Positions 1 through 11,813 of a stretch of 64,000 nucleotides of DNA are shown piece after piece. A program made the position numbers and the translations under genes. The DNA comes from Annona cherimola (lineage: Eukaryota; Streptophyta; Magnoliopsida; Magnoliales; Annonaceae). The stretch lies in contig CM059971.1 in assembly GCA_030490835.1 (NCBI GenBank), forward strand, positions 75,658,224-75,722,223, given 5' to 3'. Below the pieces are notes generated by a model. The model did no database searches and had not been told where the DNA came from. It saw nothing but the letters and a program-made list of their open reading frames with translations. The stretch's first letter is position 1. Each line of letters begins with the position of its first letter.

Positions 1-243
1 GTGTTAATAATGCTTTAATTTGAATGAACTGTATACACTACTAGTGTGACCTAAAAAAATTACAATAGGGGCTGTTTGGCCGAATATAAGGGTCTTAAAA
101 TATTATGTGAACGAAATAAAAGACAAAGGATGAGAATATTATATTAGAAATTGAAAAGGTACTTACGAATGAAAATCACGTACCATTTAGATCCTGTTCA
201 CTACTCTTGAATACTTTGGAAAAGTTTGCTATCGATATAATTA

Positions 244-256
244 TTTATATATAAAT
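244..256 (+). promoter_or_regulatory. candidate TATA box for the VQ gene
   Basis: A TTTATATATAAAT tract lies about 420 bases before the VQ start codon. Between the two is a long CT-rich stretch (about 520-605), which is typical of plant 5' leaders. If used, it implies a leader of roughly 390 nt. The region is AT-rich, so chance occurrence is quite possible. Confidence 0.3.
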
Positions 257-675
257 GACGAGAAGAAATGCGAAGGAGAGACGAAGTCTGAGGAAGACAT
301 GCGACCATATGAGAGCAGAGGCAGAGCGTTCCAAGCCCCTGCTGGCACTGTTTGATGGCTGTTCATGTGAGCAAGCATTCTGAAATGGTGGTGAACAAGC
401 ATGTGAGTGCGGTTCAATTTTTCAAAGGGGAAAGAGAAGGGAGAGAAGACCTTGATCCGATCAGCCTTCTTCCACTCGCTCTTTTTCTCATATTTTTCTT
501 CCCCCACCCAACTAAAAACCACTAGGCCTGCCCCTCTCTCTTTCTCTCCACCCGTCTTTCTTCCTTCCTTTCTCCCCCACCTCTCTCTGTCTCTCTCTGA
601 GCTTCTTCTCCACCTTAGGTTGTCTATACTCCACGTCTCCTCCAAAAAAGAAAAGCAATCCCCGCCCGCCCATCA

Positions 676-1362
676 ATGGAAAATCCCTCGAGGCCTTTAG
701 ACAAAGACAACCCATCCATCATCCAAACCTCCCCAAACACCAGCAACAGCAGCAGCAGCGGCAGCAGCGGCAATGGAATCCCTCTCACCCCCAAAACCAT
801 CACCAGAGCTGACACCGCTCCCTACCCAACAACCTTCATCCAGGCCGACACGACCTCCTTCAAGCACGTCGTACAAATGCTCACCGGCTCCTCCGAGACC
901 ACCTCCAAGCAACCATCCAAGCCCCTCGATCCCTCCAAAACATCCTCATCCATCCCCCCCATCAAAACCGGTGGCCCCAAGAAGCCCGCTTACAAGCTGT
1001 ACGAGCGGAGGAGCAGCCTCAAGAGCTTCAAGATCAGCCCCCTCATGTCTGGATTCCACGCCAGCGGCTGCAACAGCCCCACCGCCTTCTCGCCCCGGAA
1101 GCCCCCCGAAATCCTGTCTCCCAGCATGCTCGATTTCCCCTCCCTTGTCCTGAGCCCCGTCACGCCGTTGATCCCTGATCCCTTCAATCGGCCTATGGTG
1201 ATGCTCGATTCCAGCGGCGTCGCGGCGGAGGAGCGGGCCATCGCCGAGAAAGGATTTTACTTGCACCCCTCCCCCATCACTACCCCTAGAGACTCCGAGC
1301 CCCAGCTGCTGCCGCTATTCCCCACCACGTCGCCGCGGGTGGCGTCCGATTCTTCTTCGTGA
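676..1362 (+). CDS. VQ motif-containing protein (VQ4/13/19/31/33-like group)
   Basis: This is an intronless 228-residue protein. It carries the defining plant VQ motif FKHVVQMLTG at residues 62-71. VQ proteins are nuclear cofactors that bind WRKY transcription factors through this motif, and several are MAP-kinase substrates. Around the motif are a Ser-rich N-terminus (23-32) and several Ser-Pro/Thr-Pro sites, including SP at 139-140, 148-149, 160-161 and 199-200. The conserved block LYERRSSLKSFKISPLM (108-124) and the tail with EERAIAEKGFYLHPSP (185-200) are what place it in the VQ4/19/33-like subgroup. Length and the single exon fit that subgroup. Codon use is GC-richer than the flanks. The ATG at 676 opens the reading frame just after a CT-rich leader. 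The exact orthologue number is not resolved, so no symbol is given. Confidence 0.93.
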   Translation: MENPSRPLDKDNPSIIQTSPNTSNSSSSGSSGNGIPLTPKTITRADTAPYPTTFIQADTTSFKHVVQMLTGSSETTSKQPSKPLDPSKTSSSIPPIKTGGPKKPAYKLYERRSSLKSFKISPLMSGFHASGCNSPTAFSPRKPPEILSPSMLDFPSLVLSPVTPLIPDPFNRPMVMLDSSGVAAEERAIAEKGFYLHPSPITTPRDSEPQLLPLFPTTSPRVASDSSS

Positions 1363-1700
1363 GATCTGTAAGATTTTTGGCAATGTTGATGAATGATGGG
1401 CTGTGGATTATTTGCGGAGATCTTGCCTCAACAAGCTGAATTTTTTTTCCCCTATTTTGATCTCTGGCTTTTGTTCTTCTCAGCATCGTTTCAGGATCCC
1501 ATCTTGCCCTGCTTATCAAATATAAGATGCTTTCTTTTTTGTTTTCCACTGTTCTCATCTTCCTTCTTAGAGGGGAGTGCTGTGATGGTACAAGCCCATG
1601 AGAGGAAGTGAAAAAAAAAAAAAAAGAGAGAAAAAAAAAATCCTTTTCTTTTGCACTATGCTTGTCTTCTGTCTAATTGTCTTCCAATAGGGTATTTCAA

Positions 1701-1738
<38 letters not shown>

Positions 1739-3271
1739 TTGCCAGTAAGTGGGCTATTTCCATCACCCTGAAAGGAAAAAAATTACTAATAATGAGGGGG
1801 AAGAACTTATTAATTTTCCAGAGGCACTTGACCTTGACCTGTCCTTGGGCATCAGGACAGATCAGAGAATAAATACTATGGAGTCAATCAGTGAGGGAAG
1901 AGGAAGAAGCCCAGAGTCTATTCAATCCCCATCAAACATGACCTGGGGCCATTGTTGATTTTAGCATACAAGTAACAAAGATTGTTGAAATTCCCGAAGA
2001 CTCATGAGGGAAATATATCTGATGAATTGGCATTCCATTGTCCCACATATGGCTGTGCTGCTTGCAGTTTCAGCTCAGCTAACCAGCCAGCTGGCAAAAG
2101 GTGACTGGAAGTACAGGCAAGGAATCTTGACCCTTCTGTCTTCCACATGACTTGCCAAGGAGCCATGTGGTGGGACCAACATTGGAAAGATCCAAAAAAC
2201 CATGTTACTTTCTCTGGGATGAATGTGGTTTATTTACTGGGGTTAGTTTGTTCTCTGTTTTGTTCAGGAAAAGAAAATTGTTGGGTGGCAGGAAATCCAG
2301 CATGCTGCTCCATTTTCCTTTAACATCGGTGATATAGCTAGAAATCATGGTATTGGAATAAGGGGGGAAATCTCTATTTTGTGGAAGGTTCTCGTATGGT
2401 GATAATAAGATAGTGACCTCGATAACCTTGTGGTGGACAATGAAGCAGAAGTGTGAGGGCATCCTCTTACTTTAGCTTTGTGTTTCCTAATTTTCTAGAG
2501 GTAAATGGTGTCTATTTTTATCTCTGGGGAGGGGAATTTTGGGGAAATTTTCACATGATGTTGATACCGTTGTGTGGAAGTATGTTGGTTTGTTGCGTAC
2601 TGCCCACACCATGAGCACAGCTATATCCTGGATGGGTGTTTTCCGCTTGGTTGGCATCTGAAGGACATTAGCTCACGAGCCTGGTGAAAGGGAAGGTGGC
2701 AGAGCATGGCAGTGGAGGGTGTGAAGTGAACAGTAGTGAATTGTGTTGGCAGACGTCGAAACTGTCTCTTTCAAAGTATTTCAACTCTCAACGTACGAAA
2801 TCGAAAGTGTTTGGAGGGAAGCCTGTTACATGAAAACGGGTGTTAGGACTGGAAGTCTGCAACTGATGGGGAAGTTTTGAGGGCTTTAAGATGGTAATCT
2901 GATTTCTATAACTTTCCCAAGAATTCAGCATTATATTCCTAGTCGCTGTTAATTTCATTTGATACTTCATTCCATTTATTCTGTTGTTTTCATTATTATA
3001 TAGGTTTTTAAGGGCCTTTATTTTCTGATTAAAAAAAATCTTTCTATTTCATTTTTATTCATTTTCTGGCTATCTTCTTTATTATTTTATTGATGTTATT
3101 TTGAATTTTGTTCTTTACATTTTCCTATTACATTCCCATTATCCAAGACAAGAACATTAAAATCCAAGTTCAAGAGACGGTAAAGCTCGATTATAGTTTC
3201 CAATGCACACAAGAGATTGTAACAGTAATTATAGTAATAACAGACATTGAAGGCATAGATGAATGATTAGC
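1363..3271. other. intergenic DNA between VQ and DEP1-like genes
   Basis: This stretch holds the VQ 3' flank and then non-coding sequence up to the DEP1-like stop codon, which is on the opposite strand. The two genes are convergent. Apart from a TTA microsatellite at about 1704-1738 and A-rich tracts at 1610-1640, I see no coding exon or transposon termini. Confidence 0.6.
1704..1738. repeat. (TTA)n microsatellite
   Basis: About eleven uninterrupted TTA/ATT units lie 340 bases downstream of the VQ stop codon, probably in or just past its 3' UTR. A trinucleotide array this long is normally length-polymorphic. Confidence 0.9.
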
Positions 3272-6200
3272 TCAAATTTCTGTGAAGGATTCAACTGTTC
3301 TGAAGCCATGATTTTCAGGAAGGGGGCCATTTCCTGGGCGGAGTGATATTATTACTTCAAGACCTGGATATCATAGATTAGAAGCAATTAATTAGTAAGC
3401 AGAAATGAATATATTAAAATTTTTTTTTAGATGCTAACAATCGAGAATGTCTGGCGAAAAAAGGCATCAAATAAAGTTAATTACTTTTCTTGTTTGTCAT
3501 TATCGTCCGCACGAGATTAAAATATGTGTCCAAAGAATAATATTATTGAAAATAAATAGACCAGCATTTTCTTGGTTTTTTTGCTACCTGCCGCCTTTGC
3601 AGCCACAGCTTCTTGAAAGACATCCGTCAGAAACAAGATCTGGGACGGCTGATCTACCCCCACAGATTGCCAAATCTCGAAGTAACTGCGGGATTCTTTC
3701 TTGTTTCTGCACGTTTGGATCCAAACGCAACAAAATAACAGAATAATTGTGCGCATTCCTGGCGGATGATAGATAGAATTGAAGAGACTTACCCCATCAT
3801 AGTATCAAAAAATCCACATAAGTATTTCCTTAGATCCCCATAAGCTGTATTGCCAAAGATCAGCCTTTGAGCCTCCCTACTTCCACTAGAATATATGTAT
3901 ACCTGCAAGAAATGAGAAATTACAGTCAAATACAGTTTGACAAGGAAATATTATGCAAATGAAGGAAGGGTTGATTGTGACAGCACATCTTCAGCTGTTT
4001 GAAAGAACGGGGAAGGTCTTCTAATGATATAATCTCTTTCCTTATTTAACAAAACATTTACGCTGTGCCAATTCTTCTGGTTTTTTCCATATGCTGTGAT
4101 GTTTTTTTTTTTTTTTTATCAAATTGAAGCCAAAAATCAAAATTTACTACTTATTTTGGTCAAAATATAAATTTAGAAACTATTTCGATCAAAAACTTGC
4201 ATGGACCATAGTGTATAAACAAAAAATGATCCTTCTACTTAAATAACTTTTTAATGATATATATTCTTTTCCGAAGCAATTAATAATATATAATCTTGGT
4301 GCCTCATTAAAAAACCATTTTACCCTCACCAAAGGATGCAACAAAATGAAAAGAGAGTGCATCCATCTTTTTATCATTAATAAATTGTTATCCTTTTACT
4401 GAAGTTCCACCAGTTGGAACTTCTTGGATTTGCAAACTATGCCACTTTCCCATTAGATTTAATAGTATATATTAGTTAAGATACCAAAAATACATTATTT
4501 GGACACTTCGCTGGGTCCTCATAAATACAACCTCACAAGATTGCTCTAAATTCTGAAATGACCCACCAAAGAATCCAAACAAGATGATTTTGGTGTCTTA
4601 ATTAAATAGATAATACTAAACATAATGGATGACTTGGATTTATGAAAAGTGGAAAAGTTTGCAAAATCCAAAAAGCTTGACGTGAAGAACCAATTCCAAT
4701 CATTCAACTAAAACGATCTCTTATACCATCTAACTTGTCTTCATGAAAAAAGAAAAAGAAAATTTGCTTTTCATAGAAAAAAATATAATAACTTGGGTTC
4801 AGTTCCATTGAAGAATTTTTTTTATCTTTTATTTAAGTGATTATTTTCATTCAAAAAAATCATTTATTTTATTTTTATACATTATTTTGTCGACGCTATT
4901 TTTATCCTTCCTCCTGACATCATTTTCACTCATTCACAAGGCAAGCTTTTCTTTTCACACCAACCATATAGGCTTGTCATAGAAAAGCGAGAAAAGTTAA
5001 TTTATTCTGTCATTTCAAAAGGGAATATATACGTTCCTGGATATCTCAAGAACTCTCGGACGTTCTACCCAAGGAAAGAGGAAGCTGAAAGGAATTGAAT
5101 AAGAAGGAAATGAAAGAATGAACGAAATGCATTTTCCTTGTTATCTCTTACAAGACTGACTTCCTATTTAATCCCCAATTACCACACTAGGCTCATCACA
5201 CCTTTCATGCACACGTGCCATGACAATCCACACCTTACATTTACACATGCGTATCAGAATACACCATAATAAACCTATGTTCGCTCCTTCCTCAAGGCGA
5301 CAATGACATCATTATATTGCAAACAATGACAAAAATGTCAATGCCAGAGAAATTATGAGTTTGGATATTACAGTTTTATAGCCCTAATAGTTGAAGAATA
5401 ATTACAAGTGCAAGTCAATACTGGCCAAGACTTTCAGAACTCTGGCAATAACCTGCCATTTAAGGTATGCTGGAAAAAGCCTCGCTATCATGATATTCCA
5501 CCCAATAATGGACCATAGCAATGATTTAAGATTTGTGAGAACAATGAGAGAATCCAAGTCTCATGAATGCTATACATGGCCTATTCAGGGATTTCACAGA
5601 AATCCAGGAGGTTTGATGAAGCTTGTGGACTACAGCCACAAGTTTCCTTGCAAGGATTCAATTAATAAGAGGATTTATGCCAAGAAAAGGAGTCAAAGTA
5701 AATGCTTGTCTAGCATCATTGCAACCTGCATGCAAAATCAATGTAAACTCGTCCAAAACATCCTAGTTAAAAAGCCAATCAGTCCGAAGTGCAAGGACAA
5801 GTGGTTACTGTCACTGCTCTATCAATCCAAATCATCCTAGCAAGAGCAATTAAATCATTGATTAGAACTATGAAAGTCAGCAGTTGAAGGGAGAAAGATA
5901 TAATGTTTATGAACCAGTAACTTGGAAGGTTTATATTGCTGTTCAACCGTTCAAGACCACCCATTACCTTCGGATGGTGAAAGACTAACACAGGATGGGA
6001 CTTCACTGCAGAAAATACGCAAATAGCAATCTGTCAATCTTTTAGACCTTTCCGTCTCCTACTTGACAATCAGAAAGGCCCAGTTATGGTGCTATACAGA
6101 AAATCCCTGGCATATTAAGATAGTCCCATCTGCTTTTGCGCTTGTTATTTTTTACAATTAAAAGTTACAGCCTTCCCAAATTTTATAGAATAATCCATAG

Positions 6201-9200
6201 CATTGAGAGAAGTTAAGTGAACCAAAATGGAATAACCTTAATGCCTTTTGCATGCCATCTCTTGAAGGCTCCTGGTACATCCTCAAAAACAACACTCTGC
6301 AATTCCTTACCTTCAAACCCTGTTCTCCATATATGGCCCTGCATTTATGAATAGAGAATTTTTCTTAATTATCTAGGTTATTGCCTACAGCAAGCCCTCG
6401 TTGAGTGAGCAAGTCGTTCAGATATTCAACATGGTTACCTGTAGTTGTTTTAAAGCAGTAATTTTTCTGTCCGCTTTTATCATTGCTTCAACATTGGCTA
6501 CCAAGGAGTCAATCACAGCCTCTTTACCAGCATCATCAGGTGGGATTGGCACAGAGCCATCAATGCCTTGTTCCAAATCTTCCTTTACCTGACATCGAAG
6601 TTGAAAAAATTTTCATGACCTTAATGATCGATCCATGAGCATGGACTTCAAGATAGATGAGTACGTTTCTAAAAATTTTCTCCCCTTGGCTCATGTTCAT
6701 GTCCCTTGATTAAAGTTTGGAAACTAGGTAATGCCTATTAAAAAGAGACATAAAGGAACATAGCCTGTCATGCACGGGCAGATCCCAGGAACAGAAAGTC
6801 GGAGGCTCCCCTATTTGTCCCACTTTTTCGCACAGAGTGGCAGCACTCAAGAGTCAAGACTCCAGCATGCATTTTCACCTCAGAAGCCAGAGGATCTTAC
6901 TGAAACAACACTTGCTGAATGAAAGAGAAATACAGATAATCACATGGTAATGGATTAAAATTCTCATGTCTTGACAAATGATATTCAGGATCGAAGACAG
7001 TACTAGTTAACCTTATCATGCATCAAGAGGCAAGAAAGGTCTAAGAAACCACCTGTTCGCGAAGCAGCATAATGTCATCTTTTGTTTCATCACTCTCATA
7101 AGTTGCATTTAAATGTTTGCGTACATTGTTGTTCGCATATGGGAAAAGGACATCAGTAACGAATGAAATTGGAGTTGTTGTGCCCTCGATATCAAGAACT
7201 ATACATTTCTGCAAAGAATTCCAAGTGACTAAGGAATATTTAGACTTCCAAGAGTCAAATAAAAAACTAGACTTCCTTTGCAATGTAAAAGATAGGATAG
7301 ATTGTCAGAACAAACATTCAGCACTATGAACACGAAATGCCCAATGAAAAAGTAGGATCCTAGACTGCAATGATTTCTTCATGAAAATGACCATCAGCAT
7401 TAAATAACAAGAACAAAATAATAAAAAATTAACACATATTGGACGTTTGAAACTGTTACTTACTCTTGATGGTCCTGCTGCATAATTGTCACTGAAAACT
7501 GCCTTTGTAAGCCCATGTATTTTTTGACCACCAGTCCACACACCTTTAGTGTAACAGAATAGACTGCAACTTGCATTAGAGAAGTCCAAACCTGCTTGTT
7601 GTGGCCTCATAGCAGCATCAAAGAGATAATGATAGCACCCTGACTAATAGAATTTCAATGGAACCAGGAAAAAAAATCTGTAAAGAAGCAGGAAAAAAAA
7701 TGAAAAAGAAACAGAAACTGCTGTTTTGGCATGGTTCAACCAAAGTAAATTGCAATAGAGAAAAGGATGCGGTGCTGACAACAAAATTTTCTTCCCCTTG
7801 ATGCACGAGCTGCATCTACCATGTTCTGTTTTGAACTCTTTTTGCACGTCTTGAAATAGTAAACACCATACAGGCACAAACATACAGTCCACCATTTTTC
7901 ATAATACTTTTCACAGTTTGCTAATCAAGTTCTCTAAAAGGGAATAATGGAAAGAATGAACATAGACTAATACGTGCACCCAAGAAAAGAGTGTGGCACT
8001 GAACCACATAAAATATGAAACTAAAAGATTCAAAAATGCTAATACTAATATTCTTGCAAGTGAAATCATTGCTTAGATTCACTGCGACTCTCATTCTATG
8101 AAGCTATAACCTTCTTTGAAGAAAAGGTACAAGTAAATAGAGACACAAGACTGGCATTGTCTGCAAATCAGATGTGGATAACTAAGAAATTATTTTGGGG
8201 GATTGGATTCTAATTTGGACTTTGTCATGCACTGCTTAGATTTGCTTTAACTTATGTTCATCCCAATGAGCTTTTGTAGGGAATTTTTTTTTCATCATTT
8301 TTAGATGCCTAAAATGGACCGTAGTTATTTTAACAACTTCAAAGTTGAGAATCACATATTAGTTGACAGAACGCAAATAGACATAGCAAGGGGCAAAAGC
8401 AGATCATCATCGGTAAAGTTCAAAGGACTACATGAAACCGTTTTGAGTAGGAATTGGTCATTGTCACGAAACAAGAATCCATTCCAATACTGTAAACAGC
8501 CCCAACATTTGGTATCTGATAGCGTGATGATAAAGAAAAGATTCCCATGCGTAGACTCTTCCACTACAGCAGTTCTATTTTTTTAGAAGTTCAAATTTCT
8601 CTGTTCCCCTCTTTAGCGAAACAGAATCAAATAGATTATTAAGATTACATTGGCAAATGAACTAGAAACAAATGGGAAAAATACCCAACAAAATTTTATT
8701 TTTCTGGGTTTCATTTGACATGAACTTTGTTATGAATCATCACCAATTTTTCCCAATTATTGCCCGTGTTTATTTTAACCTCATTCTACTCACGGCCAAC
8801 ATCATTTCCCAATATTGCTTTCAATCCAACCAGCCACCCCTGGGAAAAATTTAATTGAATAAATTGGAATATGTTAACTTATCGGTAACATATGGGCATT
8901 TCTAGGTTTAATGATTCGTATTTGGGTGGGATCCAACTGCCTTTTGCTAGTTAACGCATTCTGCCACTTGCCGGATTCCTAGTTATGGATTAAAACTGAC
9001 CTCATTAAGGACCAATCCACATATGCCACCAAATGGGTGGAATCATGCCCGCTTACACTCCCAACTTGCAACAAGATAAGAGGTATATGCAAAATAGACT
9101 TTTAACTTTGCATAATTTCTAGCTAACACACATTTCTGGATATTGCAAAACGGGTTTGTAAGTTTCAAAATATTGCAAAATAGACCTTGAAAGTGAAACC

Positions 9201-9871
9201 AGACGCTCAATTTCTTTCGGCTTCATTAGTTAACACTTAACAGGGTCTACTTGGCAACGTTTTGAAACTTAGAGGAACCATTATGCTAATACTCGAAACG
9301 TGCAAGCTGGTTGATAATTATATAAAGTTACAGGATCTGTTTTGCAGATATCCCCAACAAAATTACGGTCCAACTGGGCAGGTTGTAGTTAATGCAAGGA
9401 GTAGACGTTAAGGCCAATCCAAATGTCAATAGTGCATTTGAGCCCAAGCCCGCCTAAATCCGGTCCGAACAACAGCCACACCTTCACGAAGAGAGGATCA
9501 CGACCCGTACAATTCGGAGGCTTGCGAAGGTACGGTTCCCGAGCAGCCGACATTCTCTCCTTTTGAAACCCTAGAATCCGCATTCATTTGTTAGGGAACT
9601 CCCAAATCCAAAAGCGAATTCCGAAGCAAATGAGAATCCTATTCCAATTTCCGTCTGGTTTCTTGCATTTCTTACCGGTCGGAGACGCAATCAGCCAGCG
9701 GTACTGCTGTCTGGGAATGGAATCGATATCCAGTTTGACGAAGATGCCGCCTCCTCCAGCCCCGGCCATCCGTCTCGGCCAGTAGAACTGACGGCGGAGA
9801 TTAGAGGCCAGAGCTCTCCCGCTCTCCGCATTCGTCACTACGCATGCTGCGCCATTTCTCCCTGCTGCCAT
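3272..9871 (-). CDS. DEP1: DEP1-like methylthioribulose-1-P dehydratase/enolase-phosphatase, dehydratase core missing
   Basis: Plant DEP1 fuses a methylthioribulose-1-phosphate dehydratase to an enolase-phosphatase (HAD family) in the cytosolic methionine salvage (Yang) cycle. Exons read on the minus strand: 9871-9676, 9570-9482, 7639-7464, 7208-7053, 6588-6439, 6338-6237, 3902-3793, 3706-3588 and 3363-3272 (TGA). The last seven join in frame with GT-AG borders. They encode the dehydratase tail ([10 protein letters not shown]) and the whole phosphatase. HAD motif I is [12 protein letters not shown], motif II YSSGS, motif [12 protein letters not shown] and motif [11 protein letters not shown], so all catalytic positions look intact. 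The first two exons match the start of the dehydratase (RRQFY, SIPRQQ, SPTG, FQKERM, RKPPNC, DPLF). I find no exon for the zinc-site region that normally carries HSHG, HMEMI and RNHG. Splicing exon 2 straight to the 7639 exon shifts frame and meets a stop. The phosphatase call is firm. Whether a full protein is made is doubtful. Confidence 0.85.
3903..6236 (-). other. large (2.3 kb) intron of the DEP1-like gene
   Basis: This intron separates the exon ending in HAKGIK from the one beginning VYIYSSGS. Plant DEP1 introns are usually shorter, so insertion of repeats is likely. Poly-T and AT-rich stretches occur at about 4100-4120 and 4780-4880. I find no recognisable transposase or clear terminal repeats. 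Confidence 0.7.
7640..9481 (-). other. interval where the DEP1 dehydratase catalytic exons should lie
   Basis: I searched the minus strand here for the conserved dehydratase segments and found no convincing match. A short QKEFKTEH stretch near 7820-7845 faintly resembles the SKEFRITH region but is not an exon I can support. Bases about 9080-9352 form an imperfect inverted repeat built from the phrases GCAAAATAGAC and GAAACTT, resembling the family E foldbacks. An insertion and deletion event may therefore have removed the exons. Confidence 0.55.
9482..9871 (-). pseudogene. N-terminal exons of the DEP1 dehydratase, diverged and shortened
   Basis: Exon 1 (9871-9676) begins at the only upstream ATG and ends at ACCG|GTAAG. 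Exon 2 (9570-9482) starts after a TTCTAG acceptor and reads FQKERM, then jumps to [11 protein letters not shown]. The roughly 20 residues that normally separate these blocks in DEP1 (the MEPEDMYVLS region) are absent. Exon 1 is also unusual: the normal GLGWVSGTGGS region is replaced by [12 protein letters not shown]. These changes look like loss of constraint on the dehydratase half. The splice sites are inferred. Confidence 0.5.
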
Positions 9872-9873
9872 TC

Positions 9874-9878
<5 letters not shown>

Positions 9879-9917
<39 letters not shown>
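9879..9917. repeat. (CT)n/(GA)n microsatellite in the DEP1-like 5' leader
   Basis: About 19 CT dinucleotides, read as GA in the gene direction, lie only 8 bases before the inferred start codon at 9871, so they fall in the leader or core promoter. GA-rich leaders are common in plants, and GAGA tracts can act as regulatory elements there. Confidence 0.9.
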
Positions 9918-9924
<7 letters not shown>

Positions 9925-10096
9925 CTGTAGATGAAGCTCAGGCCTGAGAAGATGTGGACGGAAGCTACGACGGGCACGTAACCGCTTTGAGAGCTGCCCG
10001 ATGATGAAAAAGAAAGGATAAATAAAAAATAATATTTGGGAAATTATAAAACTTTTGTATAAAATGTTTAAGGGAGAGAAAATAACACCACATGAC

Positions 10097-11813
10097 CAAT
10101 GTTGTCTAAAGGAATTGGTCTGGTTCGACCCGGTTAATCAAACCGGTTCGAACCGGTGACGTCAGCATGACATATTTATGACATCATAAATATTAAATTT
10201 TTAAAAATTTTAAATAAATATATTGATAAACTTATGTTCTTATAAATCCAAAATATATATGTTGGATTTTAATGACCACAATATAAGAACAAAACATGTA
10301 GGAAAAAATTAATAGCGAGTTTTAAAAAATTAAGTACATTAACTGATCTGAAAGACTTAAACTTATAGGGTGTGTTTGGTTAGGGGTAAAACTTTTGATG
10401 AAAAGTTTTTGAAGTAGAAGTTGTCAAATTGATAGAAAATTATGTGATATAATAGGAGTAATGATGAGGAGTAAAGAGAATAAAGTTAAAATAGAGAGGT
10501 TAGTTGTATGGATAGTTGTGTAGAAATGATTGAAAAGTAGGGTAGTTTGTATAGGAAAATGTGAAAAAATAATTAAAAAATAGAGTAGTTATGAAGAGTG
10601 AAAAGTTTTGAATTGAAAAGTTTTGGTTGACATTTTTTTGTCCCAAACAAACGCACCCATAATAAGCTACGACCGTTGTTGCTTGGTTGTTGGTTTTTGA
10701 ATTCTTCCTCTTTATCTCGGTACCTTGATGAATTGCTATAAACATACCTGAAAAAATAAGAAATAAAACAGATCAGTAAGTGTTCAAAATTTGTATAATT
10801 AAATAACCTATAATAATATGAAAATTAAGAATATCTCTTATGTTTAGCAAAAAATGGATTGATTATATGAAGTATTTTTGCATTTTTGTAGGTCCAAAAT
10901 TTCTTAAAATTTTGAATATATGGGAGTTAATAATCATCATTCCTATATTGATTTTTTTAATAATTACGTAAGATTTTAGATTTATTTAATGACATAATTG
11001 ATATTATAGGATTGTTTAATAGCATAATTGAATCATTGATAATTACTAATTCTTAAGATACGCAAGCAAAAAAAAATTAGGCTAAATAAAAAAGGGCTAA
11101 ATAAATAAATAACGAGTACTATTTTTGTTTTTTGCCGTTTGAATTTTGATGCTGCCGGCGATTCGGCCACGAGAGGAGAGGAGACAGTCGTCGGCGCCGG
11201 GAGACGAGACAGCAGTCGTCGTTGGCGCTGGGAGAGGAGATAGCACTTAGCAGTCGTGCGGCAAGACGGCGCCGGTGCCGGGAGAGGAGACAGCACAGAG
11301 CAGCGGCAAGACAGCGTGCGGCAGATCGTCGGCGCCGCTGCAGCAGATCGTCAGCGGCAGATCGTCGGCGCCGCTGAGGCAAAACGGCATGCGGCGAGAA
11401 GGGTTGCGGCAACTCGGCAAGACGGCGTGCGAGGGCGAGGGCGAGGGCTGCCGGCTGCGGGACGACGAGCTGGCTCACTGGCTGCGGGACGACGACGGCA
11501 AGCGAGGGCGAGCAGGCGAGGGCGACGGCGATCCGGCGAGGGTAGTGCCTGCTGCGGGACGATGAACAGACGAAGCAGAGTCGGCGTCGCAGAGATCGTT
11601 TTTTTTTTATTTTTTCCCTTTAGTTTTAGGGTTAGCTGTTTAAGGGTTATCGTCCGACCGGTCGAATCCGGTCGAACCGGAAATTACGGTTCGACCGCCG
11701 GTTCACCGGTTCGGACGGTTTTATATAATCCGACCGAACCAGTGCGAACCGAACCGGAACCTGGACCGGTTCTCGGTCGGACCGGCCGGTCCGGTCCGGT
11801 TCTGATAACACTG
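10097..11813 (+). mobile_element. non-autonomous hAT element with perfect 8-bp target duplication
   Basis: The element begins CAATGTTGTC and ends GATAACACTG, and is flanked on both sides by CACATGAC (10089-10096 and 11814-11821). Sub-terminal arms are rich in CCGGTTCGAACCGG-type words. It carries a GC-rich block at about 11140-11590 inside AT-rich DNA, and a family A MITE at 10368-10658. I see no transposase, so movement would need help in trans. The GC block is open in several frames but is simple-sequence-like (repeats of GCGGCAGATCGTCGGCGCC), so I do not call it a gene. Confidence 0.92.
10368..10658 (+). mobile_element. Tourist-like MITE, family A copy 1 (nested in hAT)
   Basis: The 291-bp element starts GGGTGTGTTTGGTTAGGGG and ends CAAACAAACGCACCC. 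It is flanked by the 3-bp duplication ATA. Its interior carries the family phrases GATGAAAAG, GGAGTAATGATGAGGAGT and AGTTGTGTAGAAATGATTG. It is nearly the same version as copy 7 (49174-49464), which lies in the opposite orientation. Confidence 0.92.

Noticed and set aside
241..645. 134-codon minus-strand frame over the VQ leader
   Set aside because: It is a shadow of the CT-rich leader and upstream sequence. It has no family motif and biased simple composition.
773..1153. 126-codon plus-strand frame inside the VQ gene
   Set aside because: It is an alternate frame of the GC-rich VQ coding sequence. The protein is a low-complexity Pro/Ser product, whereas the main frame has the conserved VQ motif.
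2140..2175. miR169-like word (GACTTGCCAAGGAG)
   Set aside because: The match to miR169 is partial and in the wrong order, and no precursor hairpin is visible around it.
5391..5840. 149-codon frame on the plus strand inside a DEP1-like intron
   Set aside because: It starts at TTG rather than ATG, matches no family I know, and lies antisense within an intron. It probably occurs by chance.
8305..8586. 93-codon plus-strand frame
   Set aside because: No recognisable domain, no promoter or splice context, and antisense to the DEP1-like gene.
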